A DNA stretch of 64,000 nt from CBDFGQ01 sp965247295 (GCA_965247295.1 CBDFGQ010000004.1:186001-250000); one strand, 5' to 3'. Shown: positions 31,840 to 43,842, counted from the stretch's first letter. Notes: a model not told the origin generated them from the letters alone. Program-made: numbers and translations.

Positions 31840-33463
31840 ATGAAGATGACAAAGCGCCGATGGATTGCCCTAACGGTAGGGGTGTCCGTCTTTCTGGCGG
31901 CGTTCGGCGTGGCTCTGTTGGCTACCGTCTTCCAGGTGAGCCGGGAGGTGCCCACCACGCTGAAGATAAGGTCGGCAGTAGTCATCAGCGGCGACAATCT
32001 GGGCCTGTGGCACGACCAGGGAAAGACACAGCCCGTGACATCCCTTGAGTTTGTAATTATCTCAACTTCAGCCGCCTCTGAAGTCCAGTAAAAGACACGC
32101 TGAGACTACGATATACATTGAGAACAAGTCCGGCATTAGCCTTGAGTTTATTGAGCCCTGCCATGACGTGGAGAGCCCTCCAGGGACAAGACTTGGGCAC
32201 ATGCGGGCTCGTCTCCACGATGTTTTCACAGGTGGTTTTTTAGGGGAAGCCTGTCCCGGCCACAGAGTGATTCTGCGCTCTGGGGATATGGTAAGGGCAG
32301 ATGTGCGCTTTGCTGACCTCCAACCCGGGGCGGTGAGTGGGGACTATGCGTTCACCACGGTGTTTGGCGCCGTCAGTGTGCCTGAGCCCATCCAGCCACC
32401 CGCCGGGATGGTTAGCTGGTGGCCGGGGGACGGCAACGCCAACGACATCGTGGACGGCAACCACGCCACCCTCTCCGGCGACGCCACCTTCGCCCCCGGC
32501 ATGGTCGGGCAAGGCTTCAGCCTCGATGGGGCGGGTGACTTCGTCCTGGTATCCGGCGACATCGCCAACCTCAACATTACCGGAGACGTAACCGTAGATC
32601 TGTGGGCAAAGCGGACTATACTTGATGCCGCGCAACGTACCATGGTTGTAAAGGGGGCAGGGTTTAGCGGGCCGTTGGCCTACTGGCTATACTTTAGTTC
32701 CCATCAGGTGATAGGTGGATTCAAGCGGCCAGATGGCTCTGGTAATTTTCTGATAGGTCCGGCGGATGTGACCGATACCAATTTCCATCACTATGCCTAC
32801 GTACGCAGCGGCAACACTCACAAGCTGCTCATGGATGGGGTTGTTGTGGTCGCAAGCGGTGCTTTTACTGGCAGTACTGGGGATACATCCGGGCTTCCCC
32901 TGGCAATTGGAGCAATACGCGGCGCGGGCTTCACCCAGTACTTCGGCGGTGTCATAGACGAGGTCGAGGTCTTCAACCGCGCGCTGTCCGACGCCGAGAT
33001 CAAGGCCATCTACGACGCCGGCAGCGCAGGGAAGAGGAAGGAGGCTATCTTCAACCCTTCAAATGGACACTACTATCAGGCAATTACTGTTCCTGGAGGC
33101 ATCAACTGGTTCGATGCGAAGGCAGCGGCAGAATCACGGACTTTTGCTGGTCTCCAGGGACATCTCGCCACAGTTACCTCACAGCAAGAGAACGACTTTA
33201 TCACAGAGAATCTGCCCTTCGCTGCAAGGCAGCGTGATTGGCTGGGAGGCTTCCAGCCATCGGGAAGTCCTGAACCTGGTGGTAACTGGCAGTGGGTTAC
33301 TGGTGAGCCATTTAGCTACACTAACTGGGCCGGCGGTGAGCCCAATGACGCTGGTAACGAGGACGGCCTTCACTTTTTTACAGACTCGGGCCAGTGGAAT
33401 GATGAATCAAGGGGCAGCATGCGTCCGCAAGGATATGTTGTCGAGTACGGGACGGGCCAGTAG
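31840..33463 (+). pseudogene. Frameshifted surface protein: TM anchor, LamG and C-type lectin domains
   Basis: Starts MKMTKRRWIALTVGV with one membrane-spanning signal anchor, then VVISGDNLGLWHDQGK and TSLEF. The frame hits TAA at 32089, while the next frame is open from 32057 and continues KRHAETTIYIENKSGISLEF, EPCHDVESPPGTRLG and onward. A single-base indel around 32050-32060 would restore one protein of about 540 residues. The N-terminal module resembles that of the beta-propeller gene at 62-63.7 kb (GDN-x-L-V...SL-x-FGT...EIKNDS). After it come a LamG-like fold (WWPGDGNANDI to DEVEVFNRALSDAEIKAIYDAG) and a C-type lectin domain (ATVTSQQENDF, WLGGFQ, WVTGEPFSYTNWAGGEPND, WNDE). Probably carbohydrate-binding at the cell surface. 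True mutation or sequencing indel cannot be distinguished. Confidence 0.75.
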
Positions 33464-33611
33464 ATGGCTCCACCTGGACCCCCGTTTCCAACAACATCGC
33501 TTAACGAAAACTGGTGGGGCTGATTCCCCGGCCTAATCCCATAGCACCACTACACCAACTCCTGCACCTACCAACCTCGCAGGTCAGGGCGACGGTTACG
33601 GGGAATTTCGG

Positions 33612-34763
33612 CTACGTCCCGACACCCGCCAGGTCGAATAGCAATCTAAAGGGGCCCATCCTGCGCCGCACGTCGTGGTAGGACCTATCGCCCCTCAGTA
33701 TCTGGCAGCCGGCGTTCCAGGCCCAGTCCGAGTTCTTCATCAGGGTGTAGCCGAGCTTGGGGAGCCACACCCCCATCCTGGTGAGGGTCCGGGCTATATG
33801 TAGCTCGGGCATCAGGTCCCGGTCTATGGACTCCTCGTAGGGCCGGAGGTCAGGGGCCCTCCCCTCGAGGTAGTCCTGTATCGCCGGTGCCGCTATCTGG
33901 GCGCTCCTCAGGGCGTAGTAGATGCCCTCGCCGGTCCAGAAGTCTACCAGGCCCGCCGCGTCGCCCACGAGCAGGGCAGGGCCGCTCTGGATGGGCATGC
34001 CCGTGCCCCGCCGGGGGAGCCTGTGCCCCCTGGTGAGCCGCTCCTCGTGGTTGCCCAGCCTCAGGAAACTCAGGTACCCGTCCAGGAGGGGGCGCATCTT
34101 CCTGCTGAGCTTGGCAAAGCTGGCCACGCCGATGGATAGGTGGTCCTCCTTGGGGAAGACCCACATGTAGCCTCCGCGGATGGTCCCGAAGTCCAGGCTG
34201 AGTGTAGACTCCCAGGGCGAGAGGTACTGCGCCTCGGGGTAGACCTCACTCTCCAGGCCCACACCTATCTCCGCCTCCCGGAGCAGGCCCAGCTGGTGGG
34301 CCACCACGCTGTTGGCCCCGTCGGCCCCCACCAGCACCCTTGCCCCGAAGGCATCCTTCTGGCCGAGGACGCGGGCACCGGCGCCGTCCACCTCTATCCT
34401 GTACACCCTGAACCCGTCCATGACCGTGGCCCCCGCGGAGACGGCCCGGTCTATCAGGAAGCTGTCGAACCGGTCTCGCATGGTCATGTATGTAAGGGGG
34501 TGGGGAAAGCTCCGGGTAAAACCCTCTCGCAGCTTGTAGGTGAGCCTGGCCTGGCTGATGACTCGCTCGACCACGGGGGTGATGGGAAAGTCCAAGAGCC
34601 GAACGGCCCTCTCGTTGATACCGCCCCCTCAGGTCTTGTAGCGGGGCAGGACATCCCGCTCCACCAGCAGCGTCTTGACCCCACGGCGGGCAAGGTCGTA
34701 GGCGAGGGTGCTGCCCGCCGGGCCGGCTCCAACGATCAGTACGTCGTATTCTTTAGCCGTCAT
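33612..34763 (-). CDS. Geranylgeranyl-reductase-family FAD oxidoreductase with in-frame TGA; candidate selenoprotein
   Basis: From ATG 34763 the frame runs 383 codons to 33612, broken only by TGA at codon 45 (34631-34629). N-terminal FAD-binding DVLIVGAGPAGSTLAYDLARRG, then LLVERDVLPRYKT-TGA-GGGINERAVRLL: geranylgeranyl reductases have a conserved Cys here (K-x-C-G-G-G). Later motifs are RDRFDSFLIDRA, LVGADGANS, YMWVFPKEDHLSIGV, RRGTGMPI and LLVGDAAGLVDFWTGEGIYYALRS, all intact, so selection acts downstream of the TGA. The family reduces isoprenoid double bonds of lipids or quinones, with that Cys near the active site; Sec may tune it. A SECIS-like hairpin lies 24 nt after the TGA. A good promoter precedes it. 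Alternative: nonsense mutation. Confidence 0.8.
34594..34611 (-). promoter_or_regulatory. Candidate bacterial SECIS element in the geranylgeranyl-reductase-like gene
   Basis: Minus strand: GAGGGCC (34611-34605) pairs with GGCTCTT (34600-34594), 7 bp with two G-T pairs, around the loop GTTC. The loop begins 24 nt after the TGA and opens with GU, as in known bacterial SECIS loops. Confidence 0.48.
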
Positions 34764-34812
34764 GCTTCCGTTGCTATGTGGGGAGCGCCTGCGCTGCCCC
34801 ACTGCTGAAACC

Positions 34813-34841
34813 ATTATAGCTGTCGCCGCGCCAAATGCCAG
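34813..34841 (-). promoter_or_regulatory. Promoter of the geranylgeranyl-reductase-like gene
   Basis: Minus strand: CTGGCA (34841-34836), 17-nt spacer, TATAAT (34818-34813), about 50 bp before the ATG at 34763. A perfect -10 supports active expression rather than a dead gene. Confidence 0.6.
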
Positions 34842-34885
34842 TTAAACCAATGTAAGGGGTTCTCTTACGGGACGACTTCCGAGTA

Positions 34886-35022
34886 TGTCATTCTGGAGCC
34901 GCCGCAGGCGGGTGAAGAATCTGGAGGGGGTCAGGACCTTCGTGAGAATCTCCTCCCTTCCAAACCCTTCGCGGAGTTTCTCCTGAGCGAGATGTAGATT
35001 CCTCACGTCGTTCAGAATGACA
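34886..35022. repeat. Dispersed inverted-repeat element, copy 2
   Basis: TGTCATTCTGGAGCC...GAAGAATCTGG at the left and GTAGATTCCTCACG...AGAATGACA at the right are imperfect inverted repeats. Similarity to copy 1 (30569-30688) runs on to about 35090 (GAGCGAAGGGCT, ATCGAAGGGG, TTGCACAT). Non-coding. Confidence 0.8.
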
Positions 35023-35323
35023 AGAGCGAAGGGCTCACAGCCTGCCCTGAGTAAATCGAAGGGGTGACATGGCAAAACTTGCACATCGTGTTGGTCATTT
35101 GGGGTGCATCAGCGCCTAGTATGAATGGGGTGGACATTTGCTCGAGGCGTGGGCCATTACCGGAGGCACGGCGACAAGGGAGAACCGCGGGGCACGTGTT
35201 GTACGCTTGAGCGCGTTGGGCTTTGGTGATAACATTGAAGTGGTAAATCTGAGAACGGGCGGCCTCTGGGTCGCCGGGACCTTTCGGAACGGGGGCCGAC
35301 GGTTGTACCCAAGCGTGTGCCAG

Positions 35324-35878
35324 GTGGCATTGAAAGAGTGGGCTGTCACGGTGAGGGCCTTCGAGCGGGGCGAGCAGATACTTTTGGTGCGCAAGGGAGG
35401 AATCCGAGAGGATGGCAAGGACTTCCGCGTGCTACACCCCGAGTTTCTTCTGTATCCTACCTTCGAGCACCAGAAGGCGGAGCTGCTCAAGGAGCGATAC
35501 CACGGGGACCTGCATCATGTCCTTTCCCAGGACCGTGATGGGAGCAGCGTGACGTTCTCTCACTGGGCCAGCTTGGAGGAGGCCATCGAGGTAACGGACC
35601 AGGAGGAGGCGGATGCCCTTTCGCCCTACCACATCTGGACCACGGACTACGTCCATAAACGCCTTCACTGGAAACCCAGGCAGCCCCTCTCGCTGATGCT
35701 GTTGAGGCTCTACCGGCTGGAGGAGCCCCGGACCTTACCCTACGAGCCCCGCTACGGTGGGTGCACGTCTTGGGTGGAGCTTTCCCAGGATATTCCCCTG
35801 GGCCGCCTCGCACCAGTGCTTACCGATGTAGAGTTCGCCGGCAAGGTAGGCGAGATAAAAGGGGCCCTGGGCGTCTAG
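35324..35878 (+). CDS. DUF1802 family protein
   Basis: Family of unknown function, about 185 residues, found mostly in cyanobacteria and Chloroflexota. Conserved opening VALKEWAVTVRAFERGEQIL with LVRKGGI, then FLLYPTFEHQ, a W-rich middle, and the closing VELSQDIPL region. I chose GTG 35324 (184 residues), because the family begins at this point. The frame is open back to a TTG at 35138, which would add 62 residues with no family support. A possible promoter (TTGAGC, 17 nt, TAACAT) lies in that upstream part. Residue composition suggests a cytoplasmic protein. Function not assigned. Confidence 0.82.
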   Translation: MALKEWAVTVRAFERGEQILLVRKGGIREDGKDFRVLHPEFLLYPTFEHQKAELLKERYHGDLHHVLSQDRDGSSVTFSHWASLEEAIEVTDQEEADALSPYHIWTTDYVHKRLHWKPRQPLSLMLLRLYRLEEPRTLPYEPRYGGCTSWVELSQDIPLGRLAPVLTDVEFAGKVGEIKGALGV

Positions 35879-35959
35879 GGTTGTCGATCTACGTCTAGGG
35901 TCCCGTGTCCACAGACCGTTCCCCATGCCCAATGTGATACAAGCAGGAAAGGGTGACGC

Positions 35960-36964
35960 ATGAACTATCGCCAGCTTCCGAGGACCGACCTTCATCTGCC
36001 GGAGGTGGGGTTCGGGGGCTGGACAGTGGGGACGGACTGGTGGGGGCGCATCGAGGAGTCGGACAAGGTGCGTCTCCTTGAGCAGGCCGTGGAGCTGGGC
36101 ATAACCTTCTTCGACACGGCGGACACCTACGGCGAGGGTTACGGCGAGGAGATCCTGGGCAAGGCCCTAAGACGCCAGAGCCATGACATCGTGATAGCCA
36201 CCAAGTTCGGCTACGACTTTTACGACAGTATCGAGCGCATCGGCCACCAGGAGCGTACCCAGAAGTTCGAGCCCGAGTTCATACGTTTCGCCCTTGAGCA
36301 GAGCCTGCGGCGTCTGAAGAGGGACTACGTGGACATTTACCAGCTCCATAATCCCCGAATGGATGCCGTGGAGAACGACGAGGTCTTTGACCTGCTGGAC
36401 ACGCTGGTGAAAGAGGGCAAGATACGCTACTACGGGTCAGCCCTCGGTCCGGATATCGGCTGGTTCGAGGAGGGTGAGGCCTCCATGCGCGAGCGCCACG
36501 TCCCCTCCCTTCAGATAATCTACAGCATCCTGGAGCAGGAGCCGGCCCGCCGGTTCTTCCCCGTGGCCCAGGAGGAGCAGGTGGGCCTTATCTCCCGGGT
36601 GCCCCATGCGTCGGAGGTGCTCACCGATCGCTACTCCCAGCCCCCCAGCTTCGAGCCGGGCGACCACAGGTCCCATCGAAAACAGGAGTGGCTGGTCGGC
36701 GCACTGAAGAAGGCGGAGCAGGTCAAGTTCCTGGCCGAAGACACGGGCAGGACCATGGCCCAGTCGGCAATAAAATTCTGCCTGGCCCAGGGAGCCATCG
36801 TAAGCGTGCTGCCGAACATCACGAATATGGACGAGCTGGCCGAGTACGCCGCGGCTCCAGAGACGCCGGACCTGACCACTGAGGAGCTTGAGCAGCTAGA
36901 CGACCTGTGGGAGAATGGCTTCTACCTGGAAGAGGCTGCTCCCGGCCCCGGTGAGGCACCCTGA
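35960..36964 (+). CDS. Aldo/keto reductase
   Basis: NADPH-dependent TIM-barrel oxidoreductase of 334 residues. The catalytic tetrad is visible: Asp and Tyr in FFDTADTYGEGYGEEILG, Lys in IATKFGYDF, His in IYQLHNPRMD. LPEVGFGGWTVGTDWWG opens the barrel, and AIKFCLAQGAIVSVLP near the end binds the cofactor. A middle insertion (EVLTDRYSQPPSFEPGDHRSHRKQEW) distinguishes it from shorter relatives. Substrate is unknown. ATG 35960 lies 81 bp after the DUF1802 gene. Confidence 0.92.
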   Translation: MNYRQLPRTDLHLPEVGFGGWTVGTDWWGRIEESDKVRLLEQAVELGITFFDTADTYGEGYGEEILGKALRRQSHDIVIATKFGYDFYDSIERIGHQERTQKFEPEFIRFALEQSLRRLKRDYVDIYQLHNPRMDAVENDEVFDLLDTLVKEGKIRYYGSALGPDIGWFEEGEASMRERHVPSLQIIYSILEQEPARRFFPVAQEEQVGLISRVPHASEVLTDRYSQPPSFEPGDHRSHRKQEWLVGALKKAEQVKFLAEDTGRTMAQSAIKFCLAQGAIVSVLPNITNMDELAEYAAAPETPDLTTEELEQLDDLWENGFYLEEAAPGPGEAP

Positions 36965-36983
36965 GCCACGGCTCTGGTCCGTA

Positions 36984-36989
36984 TATAAT
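36984..36989 (+). promoter_or_regulatory. Probable -10 element of the ppdK promoter
   Basis: TATAAT within GTATATAATC, 83 bp before the ppdK ATG. The matching -35 position reads CTGAGC (36961-36966), a weak match, so this is only a likely promoter. It overlaps the end of the aldo/keto reductase region. Confidence 0.4.
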
Positions 36990-37071
36990 CGGGGCACGGC
37001 CTGGGGCCCTTTGTTAAGTTCGTAGAACGTGTATCGGGCCGACGACCGCCAAGAAGGAGTTAGGATAAGTC

Positions 37072-39840
<2,769 letters not shown>

Positions 39841-40414
39841 GACAGCCAGGGAGCATGGCTGATCCTCACAAATTGTGTCAACACTACCGACGTAGGTAGG
39901 CGAGATCCCATCCCCATAGTGTAAATGGTGGAAAGAACCGGTCCCGAATTTCCAACTCCTCATCCTTCTTCCACGAGCTCAGGATGCTCGCAATTCGCCC
40001 GACCGTTCATGGTCGGCCCTTCGGCAGGCTCAGGACAGGTACGTTGGACCACTGAGATCGGCCCCCACTCGTAGGCAATCATAGAATAGCTTGTAGTCAG
40101 GTGTGCCCAACTCTGAGTGGATGCCAGGTCCAATTGGGGGCCTTGGCTGCTCTGGTGAGCTCTGTCGCTGTGGGTCGGGGCGGTCGGCCGGCGGCCTGCT
40201 AGGTGGCGGATGCCAGCCAGAATATTTTTGTCAATCCATTACGAAAACATCCTCGAATTCTATGTTAAGCTGAGCTTTCCCTATACCCATTCCGGTTGAC
40301 AGGTGTGGAGAAACCATGGTAGCTTGACACATCTTGGGAGCCAAACCGCAATCGAGCACTCCAGCTATTCACGCATAACAAGTAGCTATCTGACAAAGCC
40401 TGTGAGGGTTCAAA
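39841..40414. other. Intergenic region upstream of the glycine-betaine transporter
   Basis: 574 bp without a convincing gene. Near 40010-40040 it holds GGCCCTTCGGCAGGCTCAGGAC, the reverse complement of a segment at 50650-50672, so it contains a dispersed repeat. 40200-40300 is AT-rich (AATATTTTTGTCAATCC), and two TTGACA hexamers occur at about 40297 and 40324, without well-matched -10 boxes. The transporter promoter is probably in 40200-40400, where osmotic control would act. Confidence 0.4.
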
Positions 40415-41491
40415 TTGGACGCCGGTAAAACTCGGATCAGCGTAAAAGGGCTCTGGAAGGTATTTGGCAAAAACCCCGAGCGGGTAATGGCAGATGGTAA
40501 CGGGGGTAAGACCAAGGCAGAAATCCAAAGTGAGACCGGCTCCGTCGTTGCGCTGCGGGATGTGGGCTTCGATGTGAAGAAGGGGGAGACCTTTGTGGTC
40601 ATGGGCTTGTCCGGAAGTGGCAAGTCCACGCTAATTCGATGTCTGATCCGGCTTATCGAGCCCACAGCCGGGCAGGTGTCCATCGACGGCGACGATATAC
40701 TGGGCTATAACGAAGCACAGCTCAGGGATATCCGACGCAACAGAGTATCGATGGTCTTTCAGCATTTCGGCCTTCTGCCCCACAGGATGGTGCTGGATAA
40801 CGTTGCCTGGGGTTTAGAGGTGCAAGGAGTAAACAAAGCCGCCCGTTACGAGAGGACGCGGGAGGTAATTGAGCGGGTGGGTTTGAAAGGGTGGGAGAAC
40901 TCCTACCCCGATGAGCTCAGCGGGGGAATGAAGCAACGGGTGGGCCTGGCCCGGGGCTTAGCGGTAGACCCAGATATTATGTTCTTCGATGAGCCCTTCA
41001 GCGCCCTGGACCCCCTTATCCGGAAAAACATGCAGGATGAGCTGATAAGGCTGCAGCAAGAGCTGCAAAAGACCCTGGTGTTCATAACCCACGACCTGGA
41101 AGAGGCGCTGAAGGTTGGGGACCGTATCGCCCTCATGCGGGATGGGGAGATCGTTCAGGTGGGGACGCCCCAGGAAATCGTTAGTAACCCATCAGACGCC
41201 TACGTCAACGAATTCGTGCGTGGCATCTCCAAGACAAAGGTGATGGGTGCAGCCAGCATCATGCAACAGGTGGACGGGTTCGATATGTCCCAGGTTGAGT
41301 CTGGTCCCCGTGTGGCCCCAGATACCAGGATAGACGACCTCGTTCCCCTGTGCGCTGAGACGGAGCTGCCGGTGGCAGTCGTCGGGGAGGATGGCGTCGT
41401 CCTGGGGATCGTGACCAGAGCGGCCCTCCTTAATAGCATCGCCGAAAGCCAGAGGGCTCAAGAAGAGGAGGCGGATTCTTCCTTCAGATGA
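40415..41491 (+). CDS. opuAA: Glycine betaine/proline ABC transporter ATP-binding protein
   Basis: Energises uptake of compatible solutes. The 358 residues begin at a TTG behind GAGGG (40405-40409). The ATPase has Walker A GLSGSGKST, Q-loop VFQHFGLLPHRMVLDNV, signature ELSGGMKQRVG, Walker B IMFFDEPFSALDPLIR and switch VFITHDLEEA. An OpuAA/ProV-type N-terminus (ISVKGLWKVFGKNPE) precedes it, and residues ~275-345 form a CBS-like regulatory tail (TELPVAVVGEDGVVLGIVTR), used in this family to sense ionic strength. The permease and binding-protein genes follow. Confidence 0.94.
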   Translation: MDAGKTRISVKGLWKVFGKNPERVMADGNGGKTKAEIQSETGSVVALRDVGFDVKKGETFVVMGLSGSGKSTLIRCLIRLIEPTAGQVSIDGDDILGYNEAQLRDIRRNRVSMVFQHFGLLPHRMVLDNVAWGLEVQGVNKAARYERTREVIERVGLKGWENSYPDELSGGMKQRVGLARGLAVDPDIMFFDEPFSALDPLIRKNMQDELIRLQQELQKTLVFITHDLEEALKVGDRIALMRDGEIVQVGTPQEIVSNPSDAYVNEFVRGISKTKVMGAASIMQQVDGFDMSQVESGPRVAPDTRIDDLVPLCAETELPVAVVGEDGVVLGIVTRAALLNSIAESQRAQEEEADSSFR

Positions 41492-41595
41492 TGGGTGTAG
41501 TGGCCCTCACCTGCTTGCGCCAATAGACATGATCTGAGAGGCATGCGCAACTGAACCCAGAGGGCACACTGGACCGGCAATGAAGGGGAGCTGGA

Positions 41596-42579
41596 ATGGA
41601 CATTCCGCGTAGCATGGATGACGTACTGAAATTGGGGGGCAATGGTACTGTTCGCCGCCGGGCTCTGCCTGTGGCGGGAGTGTTGCTGATAGGTGTTGTG
41701 GTCGCTCTGCTGGTGACAGAAGCATCCCATGAGTTTCCCTCTGCGGTCAGTTACTCTGTAGACCGGCAGATCGATAAGGCGACGGACTGGATGGTAGCCC
41801 ACTGGCGACCCACCACCATCTCCTTTAGGGATTTTGTGCTTGACGTGATGTTGCCCATCGAAGACTTCCTGCTGTGGGTCCCATGGTGGCTTTTCATCGC
41901 CGTGGTGAGCCTGCTGGCCTGGAGGATCAGTGGGGTGAATTTGGCCCTGATCTCCGTTGGCGGGCTCCTCTTCATAGGGATAACGGAGGTGTGGGACGAG
42001 GCGATGAGCACCCTGGCTGTGGTGGGCACCGCAACCGTTATATCGGTCGTTATCGCCATCCCAGTTGGAATCGTCATGGCCAAGAACGATATGGTAGCAG
42101 GGGTGATCCGGCCTATCTTAGATTTAATGCAGACCATGCCCAGCTTTGTTTACCTTATCCCCGCCATTTTGTTTCTCGGCCTGGGTTTGGTCCCAGCTAT
42201 GCTGGCAACCATGGTGTACGCCACACCACCGGCTATGCGGCTCACCAATCTTGGAATACGCTTGGTGCCGCCGGAGCTGAAGGAAGCGGCCCGCTCCTTT
42301 GGAACTACCCCGTGGCAGATGTTGATAAAGGTCGAGTTGCCCCTGGCGCGGCCCACAATAATGGCAGGGGTCAACCAGACCATCATGATGGCTCTCGCGA
42401 TGGTGGTTGTTGCTTCCCTTGTGGGATCCCGCGGCCTGGGGAAGGACATCCTTGCAGGTATCGCCCAGCTGGAGACCGGGCGGGGGCTCATGGCTGGCCT
42501 GGGCATCGTAGTGCTGGCCATTATTATCGACCGGATTTCTCAGGGCTTCGCCAAAGGGCAGCACCAAGAAGCTTCTTAG
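41596..42579 (+). CDS. opuAB: Glycine betaine/proline ABC transporter permease
   Basis: Membrane channel of the compatible-solute importer, 327 residues with about seven hydrophobic helices. The EAA loop that contacts the ATPase is ELKEAARSFGTTPWQMLIKVELPLARPTI. Upstream helices include MQTMPSFVYLIPAILFLG, a strongly conserved ProW/OpuAB segment, and NQTIMMALAMVVVASLVGSRGLG. The N-terminal ~60 residues are an extra cytoplasmic-and-helix extension. It follows the ATPase gene by 104 bp and precedes the binding protein. Confidence 0.94.
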   Translation: MDIPRSMDDVLKLGGNGTVRRRALPVAGVLLIGVVVALLVTEASHEFPSAVSYSVDRQIDKATDWMVAHWRPTTISFRDFVLDVMLPIEDFLLWVPWWLFIAVVSLLAWRISGVNLALISVGGLLFIGITEVWDEAMSTLAVVGTATVISVVIAIPVGIVMAKNDMVAGVIRPILDLMQTMPSFVYLIPAILFLGLGLVPAMLATMVYATPPAMRLTNLGIRLVPPELKEAARSFGTTPWQMLIKVELPLARPTIMAGVNQTIMMALAMVVVASLVGSRGLGKDILAGIAQLETGRGLMAGLGIVVLAIIIDRISQGFAKGQHQEAS

Positions 42580-42641
42580 CCTTCAGGACTGACGAAAGGA
42601 GGTCAAGGTCTGCTGGAGTTATAAATAGATGACAGAGCGCG

Positions 42642-42679
42642 GGTCTCGGCAAGGAATGGTACGTCCTTCGACCGAGACC
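42642..42679 (+). other. Intergenic stem-loop between permease and binding-protein genes
   Basis: GGTCTCGG (42642-42649) pairs with CCGAGACC (42672-42679), and inside it AAGGA (42651-42655) pairs with TCCTT (42664-42668). Such hairpins before binding-protein genes often stabilise mRNA or let the binding protein be made in excess; that role is inferred. Confidence 0.5.
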
Positions 42680-42743
42680 GGCAGAATCGACCGAGCATGT
42701 CACGAGAAACTCGTTACAAATTTGGAAAAGGAGGGTTCTGGGA

Positions 42744-43805
42744 ATGTTGAGAAGGAACAACCTGGCAAAATGGCCGTTTCTGCTGGGCGCCTTGATGGCT
42801 ATCATGCTAATAGGCGCGGCGTGTGGAGACGGCGACGACAAAGAGGTAATCAAGTTCCACAACCCCCAATGGGAAACCATTGAAGAGCATAATGCTATCG
42901 CGTCTTACATCGTCGAGCATGGCTATGGCTATCCGGTGGAGATGATAATCGGTGACACCGGCACCATGGAGAATGCCCTGCCTGCGGGGGAGTTAGACGT
43001 CAACATGGAGTTGTGGCAGGCCAACATCCCCGTCTGGTACGCCAAAGTCATCGCAGAAGGGACGGTGGTGGACCTAACGGGTGGCATGGGCCTCGTCGCC
43101 AACGGAGCCAAAGGGCAGATCATCGAGGCCACAGACCAGGGTTGGTACGTACCCACCTTCGTCATCGAGGCGAACCCCGGCCTTAAGTCCGTGGCGGACC
43201 TGCCCAATTTCATAGAGCTGTTCAAGGACCCGGAGGACTCGAGCAAGGGCCTCTGGATTAGCTGCACCCCAGGCGCCGCGTGCACAAAGCGTTTCATAGC
43301 CAAGGCGCACGCCTACGGCTTGGACAAAACCTACAACGTCTTGACGCCGGGCAGCTATGGCGCCCTGGCCGCTGCCATCAAAGGAGCCTACACGGCGGGT
43401 GAGCCCGTCTTGGCTTACTACTGGGAGCCAACCGCGTTGCTAGCGGAGCTGGACATGACCCAGCTAGAGGAGCCGGCGTGGAGCCAAGAGTGTGCCGATG
43501 CCGTCGCTGCGGGGACGGAGTCGGAGCCCTACGAGTCGAAGATCGGATGCCACGATGCTCTGTCTGACGTCCACACCGGGGTCACCGCCAGCCTGGTGGT
43601 TCGTGCTCCCGAGGTGGTGGACTTCCTGGGCAAGATGTTCGTTGGCTCTCTTCCCCTGGCCGACCTGGCCGCTTGGAAGACTGACAACAACAAGGAGTGG
43701 AAGGACGCAGCGGTCTACTACCTCAAGCAAAACGAGTCCACCTGGACCGCGTGGGTCACCGCCGACGCTGCCAAGGATGTAAAGGCCGCCTTGAAAAAGG
43801 AATAA
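42744..43805 (+). CDS. opuAC: Glycine betaine/proline ABC transporter substrate-binding lipoprotein
   Basis: A 353-residue OpuAC/ProX-type binding protein: signal peptide with lipobox IGAAC (Cys at residue 28), so it is anchored outside the membrane. The domain has VIKFHNPQWETIEEHN, MENALPAGELDVNMELW, a Trp/Tyr-rich ligand region (PVWYAK, QGWYVPTF, YYWEPTALLAEL) forming the aromatic cage for quaternary ammonium, and SLPLADLAAWK. ATG 42744 has AAGGAGGG upstream. It completes the opuA-type cluster and is followed by a strong hairpin. Confidence 0.94.
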   Translation: MLRRNNLAKWPFLLGALMAIMLIGAACGDGDDKEVIKFHNPQWETIEEHNAIASYIVEHGYGYPVEMIIGDTGTMENALPAGELDVNMELWQANIPVWYAKVIAEGTVVDLTGGMGLVANGAKGQIIEATDQGWYVPTFVIEANPGLKSVADLPNFIELFKDPEDSSKGLWISCTPGAACTKRFIAKAHAYGLDKTYNVLTPGSYGALAAAIKGAYTAGEPVLAYYWEPTALLAELDMTQLEEPAWSQECADAVAAGTESEPYESKIGCHDALSDVHTGVTASLVVRAPEVVDFLGKMFVGSLPLADLAAWKTDNNKEWKDAAVYYLKQNESTWTAWVTADAAKDVKAALKKE

Positions 43806-43842
43806 GGCTAGACCCGGTCGTTTCTGGTGAGGACGCCTTCTG

